59,658 nt of DNA from Diphasiastrum complanatum (taxonomy: Eukaryota > Streptophyta > Lycopodiopsida > Lycopodiales > Lycopodiaceae), in contig MU833207.1 in the NCBI GenBank assembly GCA_029204225.1, forward strand, positions 1-59,658, in the 5' to 3' direction. Positions 35,518-46,488 of the stretch are shown piece after piece. The notes beneath the pieces are model-generated. The model did not search any database. It saw nothing but the letters and a program-made list of their open reading frames with translations, and had not been told where the DNA came from. Made by a program: the position numbers and the translations under genes. The stretch's first letter is position 1. Each line of letters begins with the position of its first letter.

Positions 35518-35867
35518 AATGATTTTCTTCCCTCCATATTCTTTGATCCAAATAAGGTGTCACTTCCGACAAAGTCAAAGACCAGCTACCAATCGCTCGC
35601 ATATATTACCGAGCTGCATTCCTTGGTGATCCCTGGACGAAACGATTCCAAGCCTGGGTGGATCAGGAATGGTTGACAGGAGTTCACAAGTCCTTCCACA
35701 CATCAAAGGACTCGAAGAAACTGGACCGTCTCAACTTCATGGAAGACGTTACGGGATATCTCATCCACCAGAGGCGGTCCAAGAGAACGATCTACTAAAC
35801 CGGCAGAGTGCCGAGGGACCGGCACTACTTTAGGCCGTGGGTCCTATTGGGGGTATTCCCAACAAAG
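35518..35867 (+). other. Family E accessory ORF tail and 3' untranslated region
   Basis: Frame-shifted protein-like sequence (NDFLPSIFFDPNKVSLPTK) continues to about 35800. Then comes GTCCTATTGGGGGTATTCCC, a possible polypurine tract region, before the probable LTR start TGTAAATAAATAAAG at 35868. Confidence 0.4.
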
Positions 35868-36406
35868 TGTAAATAAATAAAGTCCTCCAATAAAATGTGT
35901 TGCGAGGGCATGGCATCCTACGTGTATAAGCCCATGGCCCAATGAGCACGCAATTGAAGTTGTAAATAAAATAAACTTGTTAATTAAAATAAAACTAGAG
36001 GCCCAATGTCATTTTTAAACTTAGAGATCACTTTTTAGAGTTGGCTCCAAATTGGGACTCACATGAATCTTGTGATTTCTAATGTACTTTTTGTGGACCC
36101 TTGGATCAAGTTGGGTCCAAGATGAACGGCTAGGATCATTGTGGATATTAGCCAATAAAATTGAGGGGCAAGGGCCTTCTCCATTTTATAAAAAGGCACC
36201 ATTTGTACACTATTTCCATACTTAATGAGAAGGAGGAAACTCTACCATTTTTGGAAGAGAAGCATCCTCATTTGCTATTCACTACTTGCTATTGCTCTTG
36301 GTTGTGTTTTCTATTGCTTTCCATTTTCATGTTTTATTGTTTGCCATAGTGAATGTTTTTTGCAAGCATAAGGAGCATTTGAGCTAACCTCCACCCTCAC
36401 TCTCTT
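35868..36406 (+). repeat. Family E 3' LTR, left part (U3/R)
   Basis: Non-coding, with a clear TATA box CCATTTTATAAAAAGGCACC (about 36180-36199) about 30 bp before a plausible transcription start. It is interrupted at 36406 by chromovirus G and resumes at 44046 with CT-rich sequence. The exact left end is inferred. Confidence 0.6.
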
Positions 36407-37483
36407 TTTTACAAGTAGAGGTGAGGAAGTCCTCCAAATCCAAGGTAGAGCCTCCAAATGTCCTCCAAGCAACCTGCAAGCTTCAAGATGCTTCCCAACT
36501 CCAAGCTAGGATGCCTCCACCTGCAAGTAAGGATCTGCAAGCCTCCAAGGATCTCTCCTCCACCTGTGTCCCTACTTTTTAAACACAAAGATAGATAACA
36601 AGCTGGCCTCAAGTATTCACCACCCAACCATAGCTAGATCCAAACTCCAAGCAAGACCTATCTAGCACCCCCTTGCTAACCATAAACAAATCACAAGCAT
36701 ACCACAACACTCCATAGCATACTCAAGATTCAAACCCTACTTATGTCCCATACCATAAGCAAGATCCAAACCTCAAGCATACTAGCACAAGAAAGCACTC
36801 TACACACTAGTAGCAACACTAGAGCATAAGCCAAGCAAACAAGAGAGATCTCCCCCTCACAATGGGCGCTCTACTACCCTCATATAGATGGCCCATGGAC
36901 CCCTCCAATGCACTATGGAGTTCCATGCTCATCCAATGAGAGAGAGAGAAGCCTAGGGGAGTTAAAGAATCTCCAAGAGCCTCCATAGGCTTATGGAATG
37001 TCAAGAGACTCCTTCCATAACCTATGACTCTTTGAATGCCTTTCTTGTGGGAGTTGGGAACTCAATGGACACTTTAGAAGGGCGCCCTCCTACTAGGTCC
37101 CATTGCCCAAGTTGTGCAAGTATACTTTGGTCCTAGACCAATAAAGTGATATGGTTCAAGGTTGAGGCCCAAGGTTTAGAAAAATAGTCATCCAATGACT
37201 TTCTAACACCTCACTAGGTTCCATACCTCCATCCAAGGCATAGACACCTACCTGTCCTTAATCAAGGACACTAGTACCTTAATCTAAGACACCTACCCTT
37301 AATAGTAAGGGTACCCCTTATCCAAGGGTCACGTGACCCCATACCTCCAACTAAGGTATAGTCACTTGTCTATCCTTATCCAAGGACACATACCCTTATC
37401 CTAAGGTACCTTGCCATATAGCCCCCAACACTAAATGGACTATTAGGGGTCTGAAGTACTGCTAGTTACATAGGTATGTAACA
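36407..37483 (-). repeat. Chromovirus G 3' LTR (1077 bp)
   Basis: The reverse strand starts TGTTACATACCTATGTAACT, itself containing an inverted repeat GTTACATA/TATGTAAC, and ends CTACTTGTAAAA, not the usual CA. A TATA-like CTATATGAGG lies near 36880-36890. Reading frames within it (36409-36627, 36819-37004) recur identically in the 5' LTR and are not genes. Confidence 0.93.
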
Positions 37484-37495
37484 TTCCTTCCCCCT
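37484..37495 (-). promoter_or_regulatory. Polypurine tract of chromovirus G
   Basis: The reverse strand reads AGGGGGAAGGAA immediately before the LTR start TGTTAC; it primes plus-strand DNA synthesis. Confidence 0.9.
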
Positions 37496-37499
37496 AAAC

Positions 37500-37690
37500 T
37501 TAAATTTTTCCTTGTAGAGAAAAATTTGGAAAATTCTTCTGGAGATCAGCCTCCTTTTCCCAGGTATCCTCCTCTTCTGATTTGCCCCTCCACCTGACTA
37601 AAAATTCTCGAAGCACTCTACTCCATAGACTTCTCTGCCGGCTATTAACAATCGCCTCAGGTTCAGGTGATCCACTCACGGACTCATCAT
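37500..37690 (-). pseudogene. Chromodomain of chromovirus G, out of frame
   Basis: Beyond the TGA that ends the integrase frame (37687-37689), a neighbouring reverse frame reads PEAIVNSRQRSLWSRVLREF, LVRWRGKSEEEDTWE and DLQKNFP, ending in TAA at 37500. REFLVRWRG...DTWE is the chromodomain pattern of plant chromoviruses (REVLVKWKG...ATWE), which targets insertion by binding modified histone H3. A small indel near 37690 has separated it from the integrase. Confidence 0.8.
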
Positions 37691-38922
37691 GATTCCACTA
37701 GATCTTCCACAGGGACCAGGGTCTCCCCAACTCCCAACGAGGGTTTCAACTTACTAACGTGGAAAACAGGATGAATTCCAACGTTAGCTGGAAGTTCTAG
37801 TTTGTATGCAACCTTGTTTATCACTTGGATAACCTTAAAAGGACCGCAATACCTAGGTGCCAACTTTGCACACTTAATAGTTTTCAAGCCCCTAGAGTGA
37901 CTAGGGATTTTCAAAAACACCCAGTCGTTGACCATGAATACCTTGTGCTTCCGAGATAGATCAGCATAGTGCCTTGCCCTGTCCTGGGCACTTCTTATGC
38001 TATCTTTAGCCAGCTGTAACATTTCTTGCATATCCGCAAGGAAATCAGCTGCGGCTTGCACCCGTAGGTTTTTCATGCCAACACTAATTGGTGATCGAGG
38101 TTGAAAACCATACGTAAACATGAAAGGGCTGAATCCGGTCGCTGAATGTTTTGCACTGTTATATGCAAATTCTACTAGTGGAAGGTACTGTTTCCAATCA
38201 GACTGCCGATGGCCCACATATGCTCGAAGCATATCCTCCATCATTTGATTGGTCCTTTTCGTTTGACCGTCTGATTCTGGATGATCTGTAGAACTTAAAC
38301 TTAAAGTTGTTTCCAACTTTTCAAATACTGCTTGCCAAAAATTCCCAGTGAATTTTGGATCACGGTCACTGACAATATCGCAAGGCAGCCCGTATAGTCG
38401 AAAAAGATTCTCAACAAACAGTTGAGCTAGTTCTGAAGCTTTAACAATAGTTTTCATTGGGATAAATTGAACAAACTTCGTAAGTCTGTCAACAATGACC
38501 CAAACCGAATCATGGCCCTTCCCTGTACGTGGAAGCCCGACCACAAAATCCATAGATATACTTTCTCACTTTCCGGTAAGAATATCTAAAGGATGTAATA
38601 GGCCACTAGCTTTTAGCCTCTCTGCTTTATTTAACTGGCACTTAGTACATTTAAGTACATAGGCCTCTACCTGACTTTTCATCTTAGGCCACCAAAATTG
38701 CCTTCGAACTAAGTCAAGTGTTCTTTGTATACCCGGATGTCCTGCGCATGGACTATCATGACACTCATGCAAGATTTGGGCCCTTACAGTGTCATTCTCC
38801 GGTACACACACCTTTCCTTTACGAAACAAAATCTTGTTTCGAATTAGGTAATCTGTTTCAGTCTTTCCCTGATTCGAGGAATCTTGCAACCCTGAATCGA
38901 CCCCGAAAGTACTTGTTGCCAA
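37687..38922 (-). pseudogene. Chromovirus G integrase
   Basis: The zinc-binding part is in 38566-38922 (HECHDSPCAGHPG, FWWPKM, CTKCQ: HHCC). A TGA at 38566 stands where gypsy integrases have Trp before ESISMDF. The core and C-terminus are in 37687-38553: MDFVVGLPRTGKGHDSVWVI, DIVSDRDPKFTGNFW (second Asp) and HPESDGQTKRTNQ. The final catalytic Glu is replaced by Lys (AAA at 38257-38259; usual GQTE). The GPF/Y region KLAPRYCGPFKVIQ and HPVFHVSKLKP close it. The Glu-to-Lys change would abolish strand transfer, so this copy is dead even if read through. Confidence 0.9.
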
Positions 38923-39530
38923 TACTTTCCAAAAAAAGGATCGGACTCATATAGTCCTTGAAGAGACTGAAACAACTCCGGTTCTATAACAGTAAAGCAC
39001 AACTGATTAATAACCGGTGACCGACTCAAAGCATCCGCTAGAGTATTTTGACTTCCTTTACAATAACGTATAGAAAAATCAAAGATTTGCATCAGCTCAG
39101 CCCATCTAGCTTGCCTCCCCTTTAAATCTGTAGCATCACAAAAATATCGAAGAGTCTGATGATCTGTCAAAACTTCAAATCTGGCTCCATACAAATAATG
39201 TCGTCAAATTTTCAAGGAATGAACAATTGCAAACAGTTCCTTCTCATAGGTACAATACCTAGACTGAGCAGGATTGAGTTTCTTGCTTTCATAAGCCACA
39301 GGATATCCATCCTGCATCAAAACAGCTCCAATAGCATAATCACTGGCATCGGTCCTAACCACAAAAGTCTTATTAGGATCGCCAATGATTAGTATTGGTG
39401 CCGAAGTGACACTTTTCTTAAGCAACTCAAAACAATTATTCATATCCTCCGTCCACACCACTAGTGGACTCTTAGCCCTCCGGCTTAGCTTCTTATAGCC
39501 TTTCAAGGCCTGGGTAAGGGGAAATGCCAA
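38844..39530 (-). pseudogene. Chromovirus G RNase H
   Basis: TDASDYAIGAVLMQDG and YEKELFAIVHSL (39530-39204) are followed by a TGA at 39204 where Trp is usual (KIWRHYL). The sequence continues in 39194-38844 with YGARFEVLTDHQTLRYF, ARWAELMQIFDFSI and NTLADALSR. The catalytic DEDD residues that can be seen (TDAS, YEKE, TDHQ, DALSR) are kept. It removes the RNA strand during cDNA synthesis. Confidence 0.9.
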
Positions 39531-39563
39531 TCGAGCAAATTGGGGAATATGCCGACGAAAAAA

Positions 39564-40895
39564 TCATACAAACTCCAAAAAAGACTTGATTTCTCGAACT
39601 GTGGTGAGAATAGGCCAATCAATAACCCTCTGAATACGATCAGCCTCAATCTCCACCCCCCGTTCGAAAATCTTATGCCCCAAGTAGGACAATTCCTTAG
39701 CAAAAAAGTCACACTTAGACTCCTTGGCAAAGAGCTTTTCCCTTCTTAGAATGTCCAAGACAATCCTAAGATGCTCTTTATGTTCTGCCAAAGTCTTACT
39801 AAACACTAAGATATCATCTAAGAATACCACTACGAATCTTTCCAAATATGGCCTGAACAAATCGTTCATCGTTTGTTGGAAAGTTGCCGGTGCATTGGTC
39901 AAACCAAAAGGCAACACCAAAAATTCGTAGTGACCAAAGTGAGTTCGAAACCCGGTTTTTGGTATATCTTCTGCCTTAATACGTATCTGATGGTAGCTCG
40001 ATCTTAAATCTATCTTGGTAAAGTACCCAGCACCACCAAGATAGTCTATTAGATCATCCATCCACGATAGTGGATATCTATTCTTAATGGTTACCTTGTT
40101 CAATTTCTTATAGTCGACGCAAAACCTTATACTCCCATCCTTCTTGGCCACCAGAACCACTGGTGATGCCCAAGGAGACTTACTAGGTTGTACCCACCTC
40201 TTTTTCAGATAATCATGTAATTGCCTATTTACCTCAGCCTCTTCCGATGCACTCATCCTATAAGGACGCTGTGCAATTGGAATTGCTCCAGGTATTAGGT
40301 CAATTTTATGATCAACTGTCCTTTCTTGTGGTAAACCTACAGGAAGGTCTAAAAAAACATCATTGAATTCCTGCCTAAGTTCATTATAGGCTTCAAATTC
40401 TGTAGTGTTCTCACTGGGTATATTCATGGCATTTATGTTAAGTCCTTCATCATTGGAGCAAATGATATCATTATGAAAACATAAATAAACTTTAAAATCA
40501 GAATTCTTCATAATAGAATTAAGTTCCTGTTTAGAATAAGGGTTAACATTTTTAGTGTCAACACTTAAACTAGCCTTGATCTTAATTAAAGAATTCTCAT
40601 GCATAAAAGATAAAGATTTTTCAACAAAATCAATTCTCAATGATTTGTTCTTATCAAAATGCCATTGTTGCCCAAGAACAATATCTACATTAGCTAATTG
40701 AACAGCATGGAATTCTAGTTTTTCAGAGTAATCCTGAATGTGCAATTCTACATCAAGAACAATAAAATTTATCAAATCGGAATTACTTCCCGATGCCATT
40801 GCCACACGGTATTTTTTCTCACTTTTTTTGGTAGGAAGGTTTAGCGTCTGCACCAAATTTACATTAATAAAGTTATGAGTGGATCCCATGTCAAA
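39564..40895 (-). pseudogene. Chromovirus G protease and reverse transcriptase
   Basis: The 441-codon frame opens just after a protease active site. Reverse codons at 40892-40887 encode Asp-Met of DMGSTHNFI, where DTGS or DSGS is usual. Retropepsin sequence continues to about residue 100 (VDIVLGQQWHF), then a spacer. RT follows: KRWVQPSKSPWASPVVLVAK, FCVDYKKLNKVTIKNRYPL, YFTKIDLRSSYHQIRI, FLVLPFGLTNAPATFQQTMN, and VVVFLDDILVFS (FLDD at 39813-39824). It ends in a TGA at 39564 just before FFRRHIP, where the frame otherwise continues into RNase H. The RT motifs are intact. Confidence 0.92.
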
Positions 40896-41916
40896 AAGAA
40901 CATTAACAACTTGATCATTAACTTTACCTTTAATGCAAATGAGGTCATTAGGACCAAAAATAAAGAACTAAGGAAACAAACATCCATCTCATTACTTTGA
41001 GATAGATTACCTGAGGTTGAAGCTTGTTTTTTGACGCAATCACCTGCAAGGTGACCCTCGCCATTGCACTTGAAGCACAGGTTCTTCTTACGAGCTTCAG
41101 CTTTATCATTGCCACCATGATGTTTTTTAAAGTTTTTCTTGGTTTTCTTAGGATTGTTGGAATTGGGACGTGTTTCATTAACAACTTCCCTATCCTTCCT
41201 CTTAAATTGAAAACCTTTTTTCTGCTCATTAGGCTGTTGACCCCTAGGTGGCTTAGGTGTGTCATCAAAGTATTTTGCAGCCCTAATAGCATCTTCTAGG
41301 GTTTTTGGATGGTTCCTACAAACATCCACTTGATAATCTTTTGGTAACCCATCAATAGACATTAACATTTGTACCTTAGGCGGAATATCACTATAAAGTG
41401 GATTCAGGTACTCATGAAAATCTTGAATAAACTGATCCAAACCTTTATTCATGGTTAGATGACTCAACTTTTGGAAGTGTTCATAGTCATCTAAAAGTGG
41501 TAGAAAATAATCCCTAAAAAGCTTGCAAAATTCATCCCATGTACAAGGTTGATTGCCCTTTGCAACTAAGTCATCCCACCAAACTAAGGCTCTTCCTTCA
41601 AGGAACATAGTGACAGTGGATAACTTCTCAGATTCAGGGAATGGTTCATGGCAAAGTATTTGTTCCAAACATTCAGCCAAGAACTTACCACTTGTAAGTT
41701 CCTATCCTTCTTCTCCCCCTTAAACACTTTTACAGGAGGTGGAACTACATGTTTCTTTTGATTGGCTAACCTAGACTCTAAGTCTTGGTTTCTTTGATTA
41801 GTTTCAAGAAGTTGCTTATTAGTGGCTTGAATTTGTTGGTATAATAGTTCAAGAGCTTGTGCCACATTGGATGGGTTTGATAGATCAAATGTTGGGTTTT
41901 CATTGGTTTGATCCAT
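40859..41916 (-). pseudogene. Chromovirus G Gag, one frameshift
   Basis: ATG at 41916 (MDQTNENPTFDLS, QALELLYQQIQATNKQL) continues to KVFKGEKKDRNLQ, then slips frame near 41660-41700. The retrotrans_gag core follows: AECLEQILCHEPFPESEKL, FLEGRALVWWDDLVAKG, FCKLFRDYFLP and LEDAIRAAKYFDD. The basic tail ends with a CCHC knuckle CFKCNGEGHLAGDC (CX2CX4HX4C, about 41075). The frame overruns the protease start in a different frame (40859-40889), so pol would need a frameshift, either programmed or caused by a later indel. Confidence 0.88.
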
Positions 41917-42953
41917 TGGGGTTGCTTGTGTGTTTTCCTATTATGCAAATACAACAACAAGTGCTCAAATTAGAATGATAGAAATGCTTCAATTGTTACA
42001 TCCAATGCAAATAAAAAGCATTTACTTCTAATCATTCAATCTTATTGTTTGTAAGCTCAATCCAAGCCTACTATTTGCAAGCTTAATCCAAGCTTAAGAG
42101 GAAAACAACAACAAGCTACATTTGCCTTGATCAAAAGCAAAAATGAAAACCAAATCTTTATGTAAACTTCAATTAACTAATCCAAGCTAATGTTTACATA
42201 AAGCTCCCATTCCATTCCCATTCCAATTCTATTTGTCATTTCAAAAGCAACCAAAGTTTTCACATTTCTCACTATTCTAGATTTCCAAAACCAAGAAACT
42301 AGTGTCTAGAAATGGATAACTAATGAAGCTTTATGAAAACTTTAATTTTCAAATCTAATTTTCAGATTTACATGTCTGAAAATCAGAACTTCAAAATGAC
42401 AAAAAACAGAATTTCAAAACTTGTTTTATGCACAAAGTTACACTACCGTTCCCTTCCTACATTGTCATATTCATGAAACTAGGAGATAGAAAGGTGTAAC
42501 TATTGAAGTTTGAATGAAAACTTCACTTTTCTAATTTTCAGATTTACAGGTCTGAAAAACAGAACTTCAAAATGAAAATCAAAACTTCAAACACTTCATT
42601 TATGCAAAAAAAACACTAGTTTTGATCAAAACACATAGCTAGAATCAATCTTTTTGCCAAAAAAAGTTTGTGTATGTAGAGGAAGACTTCCTCTACCTAT
42701 CCCACAAATCTTTTTTCAGAACTTTTAAAAACCCAAAGCCCACTTTAAAACTTCTCTAAAACTATCAAAAATCAGCCTCTAAACAATTCTATAAGCATCA
42801 CTACTCTCTTCCAAAGAGAACTAGATTCATTGGGTACTTCAACTACAAGCTTCCTACAACTAGAAAAGCCTATAATCTTCCCCAAAAAAAAAAAATTAGT
42901 TGGTGATCTTAATAGAACTTGAAGAAGGTTAGAAAGGTTACCATCCTTTGTCT
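41917..42953 (-). other. Chromovirus G leader with 180-bp tandem repeat
   Basis: Non-coding 5' leader between PBS and gag. Two diverged units (about 42240-42420 and 42421-42600) share GAAACTAG, TGAAAAC.TTAA, TAATTTTCAGATTTACA, GTCTGAAAA and CAGAACTTCAAAATGA. The rest is AT-rich with no gene. Confidence 0.75.
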
Positions 42954-42966
42954 GGCTCTGATACCA
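42954..42966 (-). promoter_or_regulatory. Primer-binding site of chromovirus G
   Basis: The reverse strand reads TGGTATCAGAGCC, a perfect match to the plant initiator tRNA-Met PBS, 1 bp from the 5' LTR end at 42968. Confidence 0.95.
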
Positions 42967-42967
42967 C

Positions 42968-44045
42968 TTTTACAAGTAGAGGTGAGGAAGTCCTCCAAAT
43001 CCAAGGTAGAGCCTCCAAATGTCCTCCAAGCAACCTGCAAGCTTCAAGATGCTTCCCAACTCCAAGCTAGGATGCCTCCACCTGCAAGTAAGGATCTGCA
43101 AGCCTCCAAGGATCTCTCCTCCACCTGTGTCCCTACTCTTTAAACACAAAGATAGATAACAAGCTGGCCTCAAGTATTCACCACCCAACCATAGCTAGAT
43201 CCAAGCTCCAAGCAAGACCTGTCTGGCACCCCCTTGCTAACCATAAACAAATCATAAGCATACCACAACACTCCATAGCATACTCAAGATCCAAACCCTA
43301 CTTATGTCCCATACCATAAGCAAGATCCAAACCTCAAGCATACTACCACAAGAAAGCACTCTACACACTAGTAGCAACACTAGAGCATAAGCCAAGCAAA
43401 CAAGAGAGATCTCCCCCCCACAATGGGCGCCCTACTACCCTCATATAGATGGCCCATGGACCCCTCCAATGCACTATGGAGTTCCATGCTCATCCAATGA
43501 GAGAGAGAGAAGCCTAGGGGAGTTAAAGAATCTCCAAGAGCCTTCATAGGCTTATGGAATGTCAAGAGACTCCTTCCATAACCTATGACTCTTTGAATGC
43601 CTTTCTTGTGGGAGTTGGGAACTCAATGGACACTTTAGAAGGGCGCCCTCCTACTAGGTCCCATTGCCCAAGTTGTGCAAGTATACTTTGGTCCTAGACC
43701 AATAAAGTGATATGGTTCAAGGTTGAGGCCCAAGGTTTAGAAAAATAGTCATCCAATGACTTTCTAACACCTCACTAGGTTCCATACCTCCATCCAAGGC
43801 ATAGACACCTACCTGCCCTTAATCAAGGACACTAGTACCTTAATCTAAGACACCTATCCTTAATAGTAAGGGTACCCCTTATCCAAGGGTCACGTGACCC
43901 CATACCTCCAACTAAGGTATAGTCACTTGCCTGTCCTTATCCAAGGGCACATACCCTTATCCTAAAGGTACCTTGCCATATAGCCCCCAACACTAAATGG
44001 ACTATTAGGGGTCTGAAGTACTGGTAGTTACATAGGTATGTAACA
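42968..44045 (-). repeat. Chromovirus G 5' LTR (1078 bp)
   Basis: Matches the 3' LTR end to end, about 98.5 percent by eye. Differences include a one-base insertion near 43963 and substitutions near 43138, 43204, 43221, 43226 and 44025. It drives transcription towards lower coordinates. Confidence 0.93.
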
Positions 44046-44251
44046 CTCTTTCTCTCTCTTTCTCTTCTCTTCTCAATCTCTTCTTCTCCATCCCTTCCCT
44101 TCAACCAAAACTATGATGAATGTTAGTGTCGAGGAGTAGTATAGTGGTGAGTAGAGTTAAGGGAGAAAGTAGGAATTTAGCTAAAAGTAGCATCTATGCA
44201 TAGTTAGGCACCTATCCAGTGATCTAACCTTTGTTGATAGGCGGAAGGGTT
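44046..44251 (+). repeat. Family E 3' LTR, right part (R/U5)
   Basis: Continues the LTR after the chromovirus insertion. GATCTAACCTTTGTTGATAG and GCGGAAGGGTTATACTACGA align with the reverse E LTR end (AACTAACCCTTTTGACAGGCGGAGGGCTACTCGA). The last 35 bp or so before CCAACA are missing, so it is truncated at the junction with copia pol. Confidence 0.7.
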
Positions 44252-46488
44252 ATACTACGAGAGATCTTCGACCCCACAATGATCAAGGCTCTAAGGTCAG
44301 ACAACGGAGGAGAATATATCTCTATCGAGTTTAAGGAGTACTGCCAAAGCCAAGGCATTGAGCAGCAATTCATCACTCTTTACAGTCCTCAGTCTAATGG
44401 CTTAGCCGAGAGGAAGAACCGTACCCTGGTTGAATCTGCCAAATGTATGCTAGCGCATGCATCGTTGCCTAAGAGATTCTGGACTGAAGTTGTCTCCACT
44501 GCAACTTACGTCCAAAATAGATGTTCGACTAAGGCCCTCTTAGGCAAGACACCCCACGAGGTGTGGACAGGATCTAAGCCTTCTTCGAAGAACCTAAGAG
44601 TGTTTGGGTGCATTGCCTTCACGCAGATCCCAAAAGACACGAGGAAAAAATTGGACTTCCAAGGTCTCAAGACATCCTGATCGGATATACTTCATCTGAT
44701 AATACATATAAGTTGTATGATCCTGACACCCAAAAAAGCCTGTATAGTCGGGATACAGTCTTTATCGAGGATCAATTCGTTGACCTCAAAGGCAAGGATA
44801 TTGCTCCAGGAGAACCTTCATCACCTGCCATTGACACGACAGTCCGAGCTTCTGGCTCAGGCATGTCTATTGTCGACCCACTTTGTGACAGCGAATCAGA
44901 CAAAGATGTTGTTGTTAACCAGCAACAAGTGCCAGGAGCGGTTCATCAGTCAAATTCTCTCAGAAGATCAAACCGAGTGCGCACACAGCCCACAAGGTAT
45001 ACTCCTGAGTCTGCATGTCTCTTGATATAGAAACCGATGACAGTCGAAGAGGCACTCAGCCAACCAGACTCTGATCTCTGGAGAGAAGCTATGGACAGAG
45101 AGTATTTCTCTCTGATCAAGAACCAGACATGGTCATTAGTCGAAGCCCCTATTGGCTGCAATATCATTGATTGCAAATGGATCTTTAAGATCAAATACAA
45201 TGCCAACGGAGCAATTGATTGAAGGAAGGCAAGAGTAATAGCACGAGGATTAGCTTATCTGATGGAGTTATACAAGAAGACATCTACATGATCCAACCCG
45301 AAGGATACGTTCTGGAAGGTATGAAGAATCATGTCTGTAAACTCCACAAAGCACTATACAGCTTGAAACAGTCTACCAGAGCTTGGTTTCAGAGGATCAA
45401 TACATTCCTCATCGAACAAGGATTTAAACCAAGCATTGCTGATTGCAACGTCTATTCCAAGTCAGTACAGCAATCCTACATTATCAGCACCTTATACATG
45501 GATGATACGTTGCTCTTCAGCAACAATACCAATTTTGGTCAAGGATTTCAAACAGATGTTGTTTTCAGAGTTCGACATGACTGATTTGGGCGAAGATCAC
45601 TTTTGTTTGGGCATTCAAATCCACAGAGACAGAGCGAAATGACTAATTTACATCACTCAACAAAGGTATCTTCACAATGTTCTTAACAGATACAATCTAA
45701 TGAATTGTAAATTAGCTCACTCACCAATGGATCCAGGCCTGCATCTGTCAAAGGACCAATGTCCCCAGACCAAGCAGGAAGAGGAGCAAATGAGAGAGTA
45801 TCTATATCGATTGATACTTGGATCTCTCATGTACGCAATGGTCTATACAAGACCAGAGATCTCTTTTGCAGTGAGCTCACTCAGCCAATATATGGCTAAT
45901 CCTGGCATTACCCATTGGAAGGATCTCATAAGAGTCATGAGATATATTTGAGCTACCGTGGAACAGTGCATCTGCTATGGAGACGTCAGCAACAACAATC
46001 TTCATCAGCTCAGTGGTTATTCTGATGCAAGATGGGGAGAGATGTAGACAATCGTAAGTCCACATCTGGATTTACATTTTCTTCAACGACGGTCCTATCT
46101 CATGGAACAGTCATAAGCAAACCTCTATTGCACTTTCTTCTACATAAATAGAGTACATTGATGCTTCTCAATCTATTAAGGAAGAGTTCTGGTTGAGAAA
46201 TTTACTGTCAGACGTTAATTTGTATCAGTACAGCCCTACAATTTTATTCTGTGATAATCAGAGTGCTATTGCCTTATCGACCAACCCTAGATTTCACCCT
46301 AGGAGTAAGCACATTGAAATCAGATATCACTACATCAGGGGCAAGGTTCTCAACGAAGAGGTAAGTTTAACATACTGCAGAACGCAGGACATGGTCATAG
46401 ACATATTCACAAAAGCACTCAATGTTAATGCACACAACAAATTTTGTGCATTGCTTAGTCTAAAGATCAAGACATTCACAGATCCAGA
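44252..46488 (+). pseudogene. Copia C pol: integrase end, RT, RNase H
   Basis: It begins mid-integrase: IKALRSDNGGEYIS (second catalytic Asp), SPQSNGLAERKNRTLVESAK (catalytic Glu) and LLGKTPHEVWTGSKPSSKNL. After a frameshift near 44640 come FIEDQFVDLKGKD and LRRSNRVRTQPTRY. RT follows from 45061: SDLWREAMDREYFSLIKN, DCKWIFKIKYNANG, LHKALYSLKQSTRAWFQRI and LYMDDTLLFS (catalytic DD). RNase H follows: SLMYAMVYTRPEISFAVSSL, LFCDNQSAIALSTNP, HPRSKHIEIRYHYIRGK and DIFTKAL. There are at least six stops or shifts. The last codons continue at 53218 beyond element B. The first integrase Asp, protease and gag are gone. Confidence 0.9.

Larger units (their letters stand above)
36407..44045 (-). mobile_element. 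Ty3/gypsy chromovirus G, structurally complete
   Basis: LTRs 36407-37483 and 42968-44045 are flanked by the 5-bp target duplication CTCTT (36402-36406 and 44046-44050). The reverse-strand order is 5' LTR, PBS, leader, gag, protease, RT, RNase H, integrase, chromodomain, PPT and 3' LTR. I counted by eye 16 substitutions and 1 indel between the two LTRs, about 1.5 percent, so it is the youngest insertion that can be dated here. Coding regions have several stops and at least two frameshifts, so it is not autonomous now. It landed inside the family E 3' LTR. Confidence 0.93.
30060..44251 (+). mobile_element. Tat/Athila-like gypsy element, family E, with nested chromovirus
   Basis: Order: leader (30060-30554), gag (30555-32600), protease (32600-32893), linker (33079-33957), partial RT (33958-34555), accessory ORF (34556-35800), and 3' LTR (about 35868-36406 continuing at 44046-44251). 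The LTR is split by chromovirus G. The 5' LTR and PBS are missing, as are RNase H and integrase. Frameshifts and stops show it is dead. The leader and LTR match the reverse copy at 19260-20998, whose PBS gives the lineage. Confidence 0.75.

Noticed and set aside
36409-37004. Reverse frames (72 and 61 codons) repeated almost identically at 42970-43565
   Set aside because: Identical because both lie inside the two LTRs of chromovirus G; no domain.
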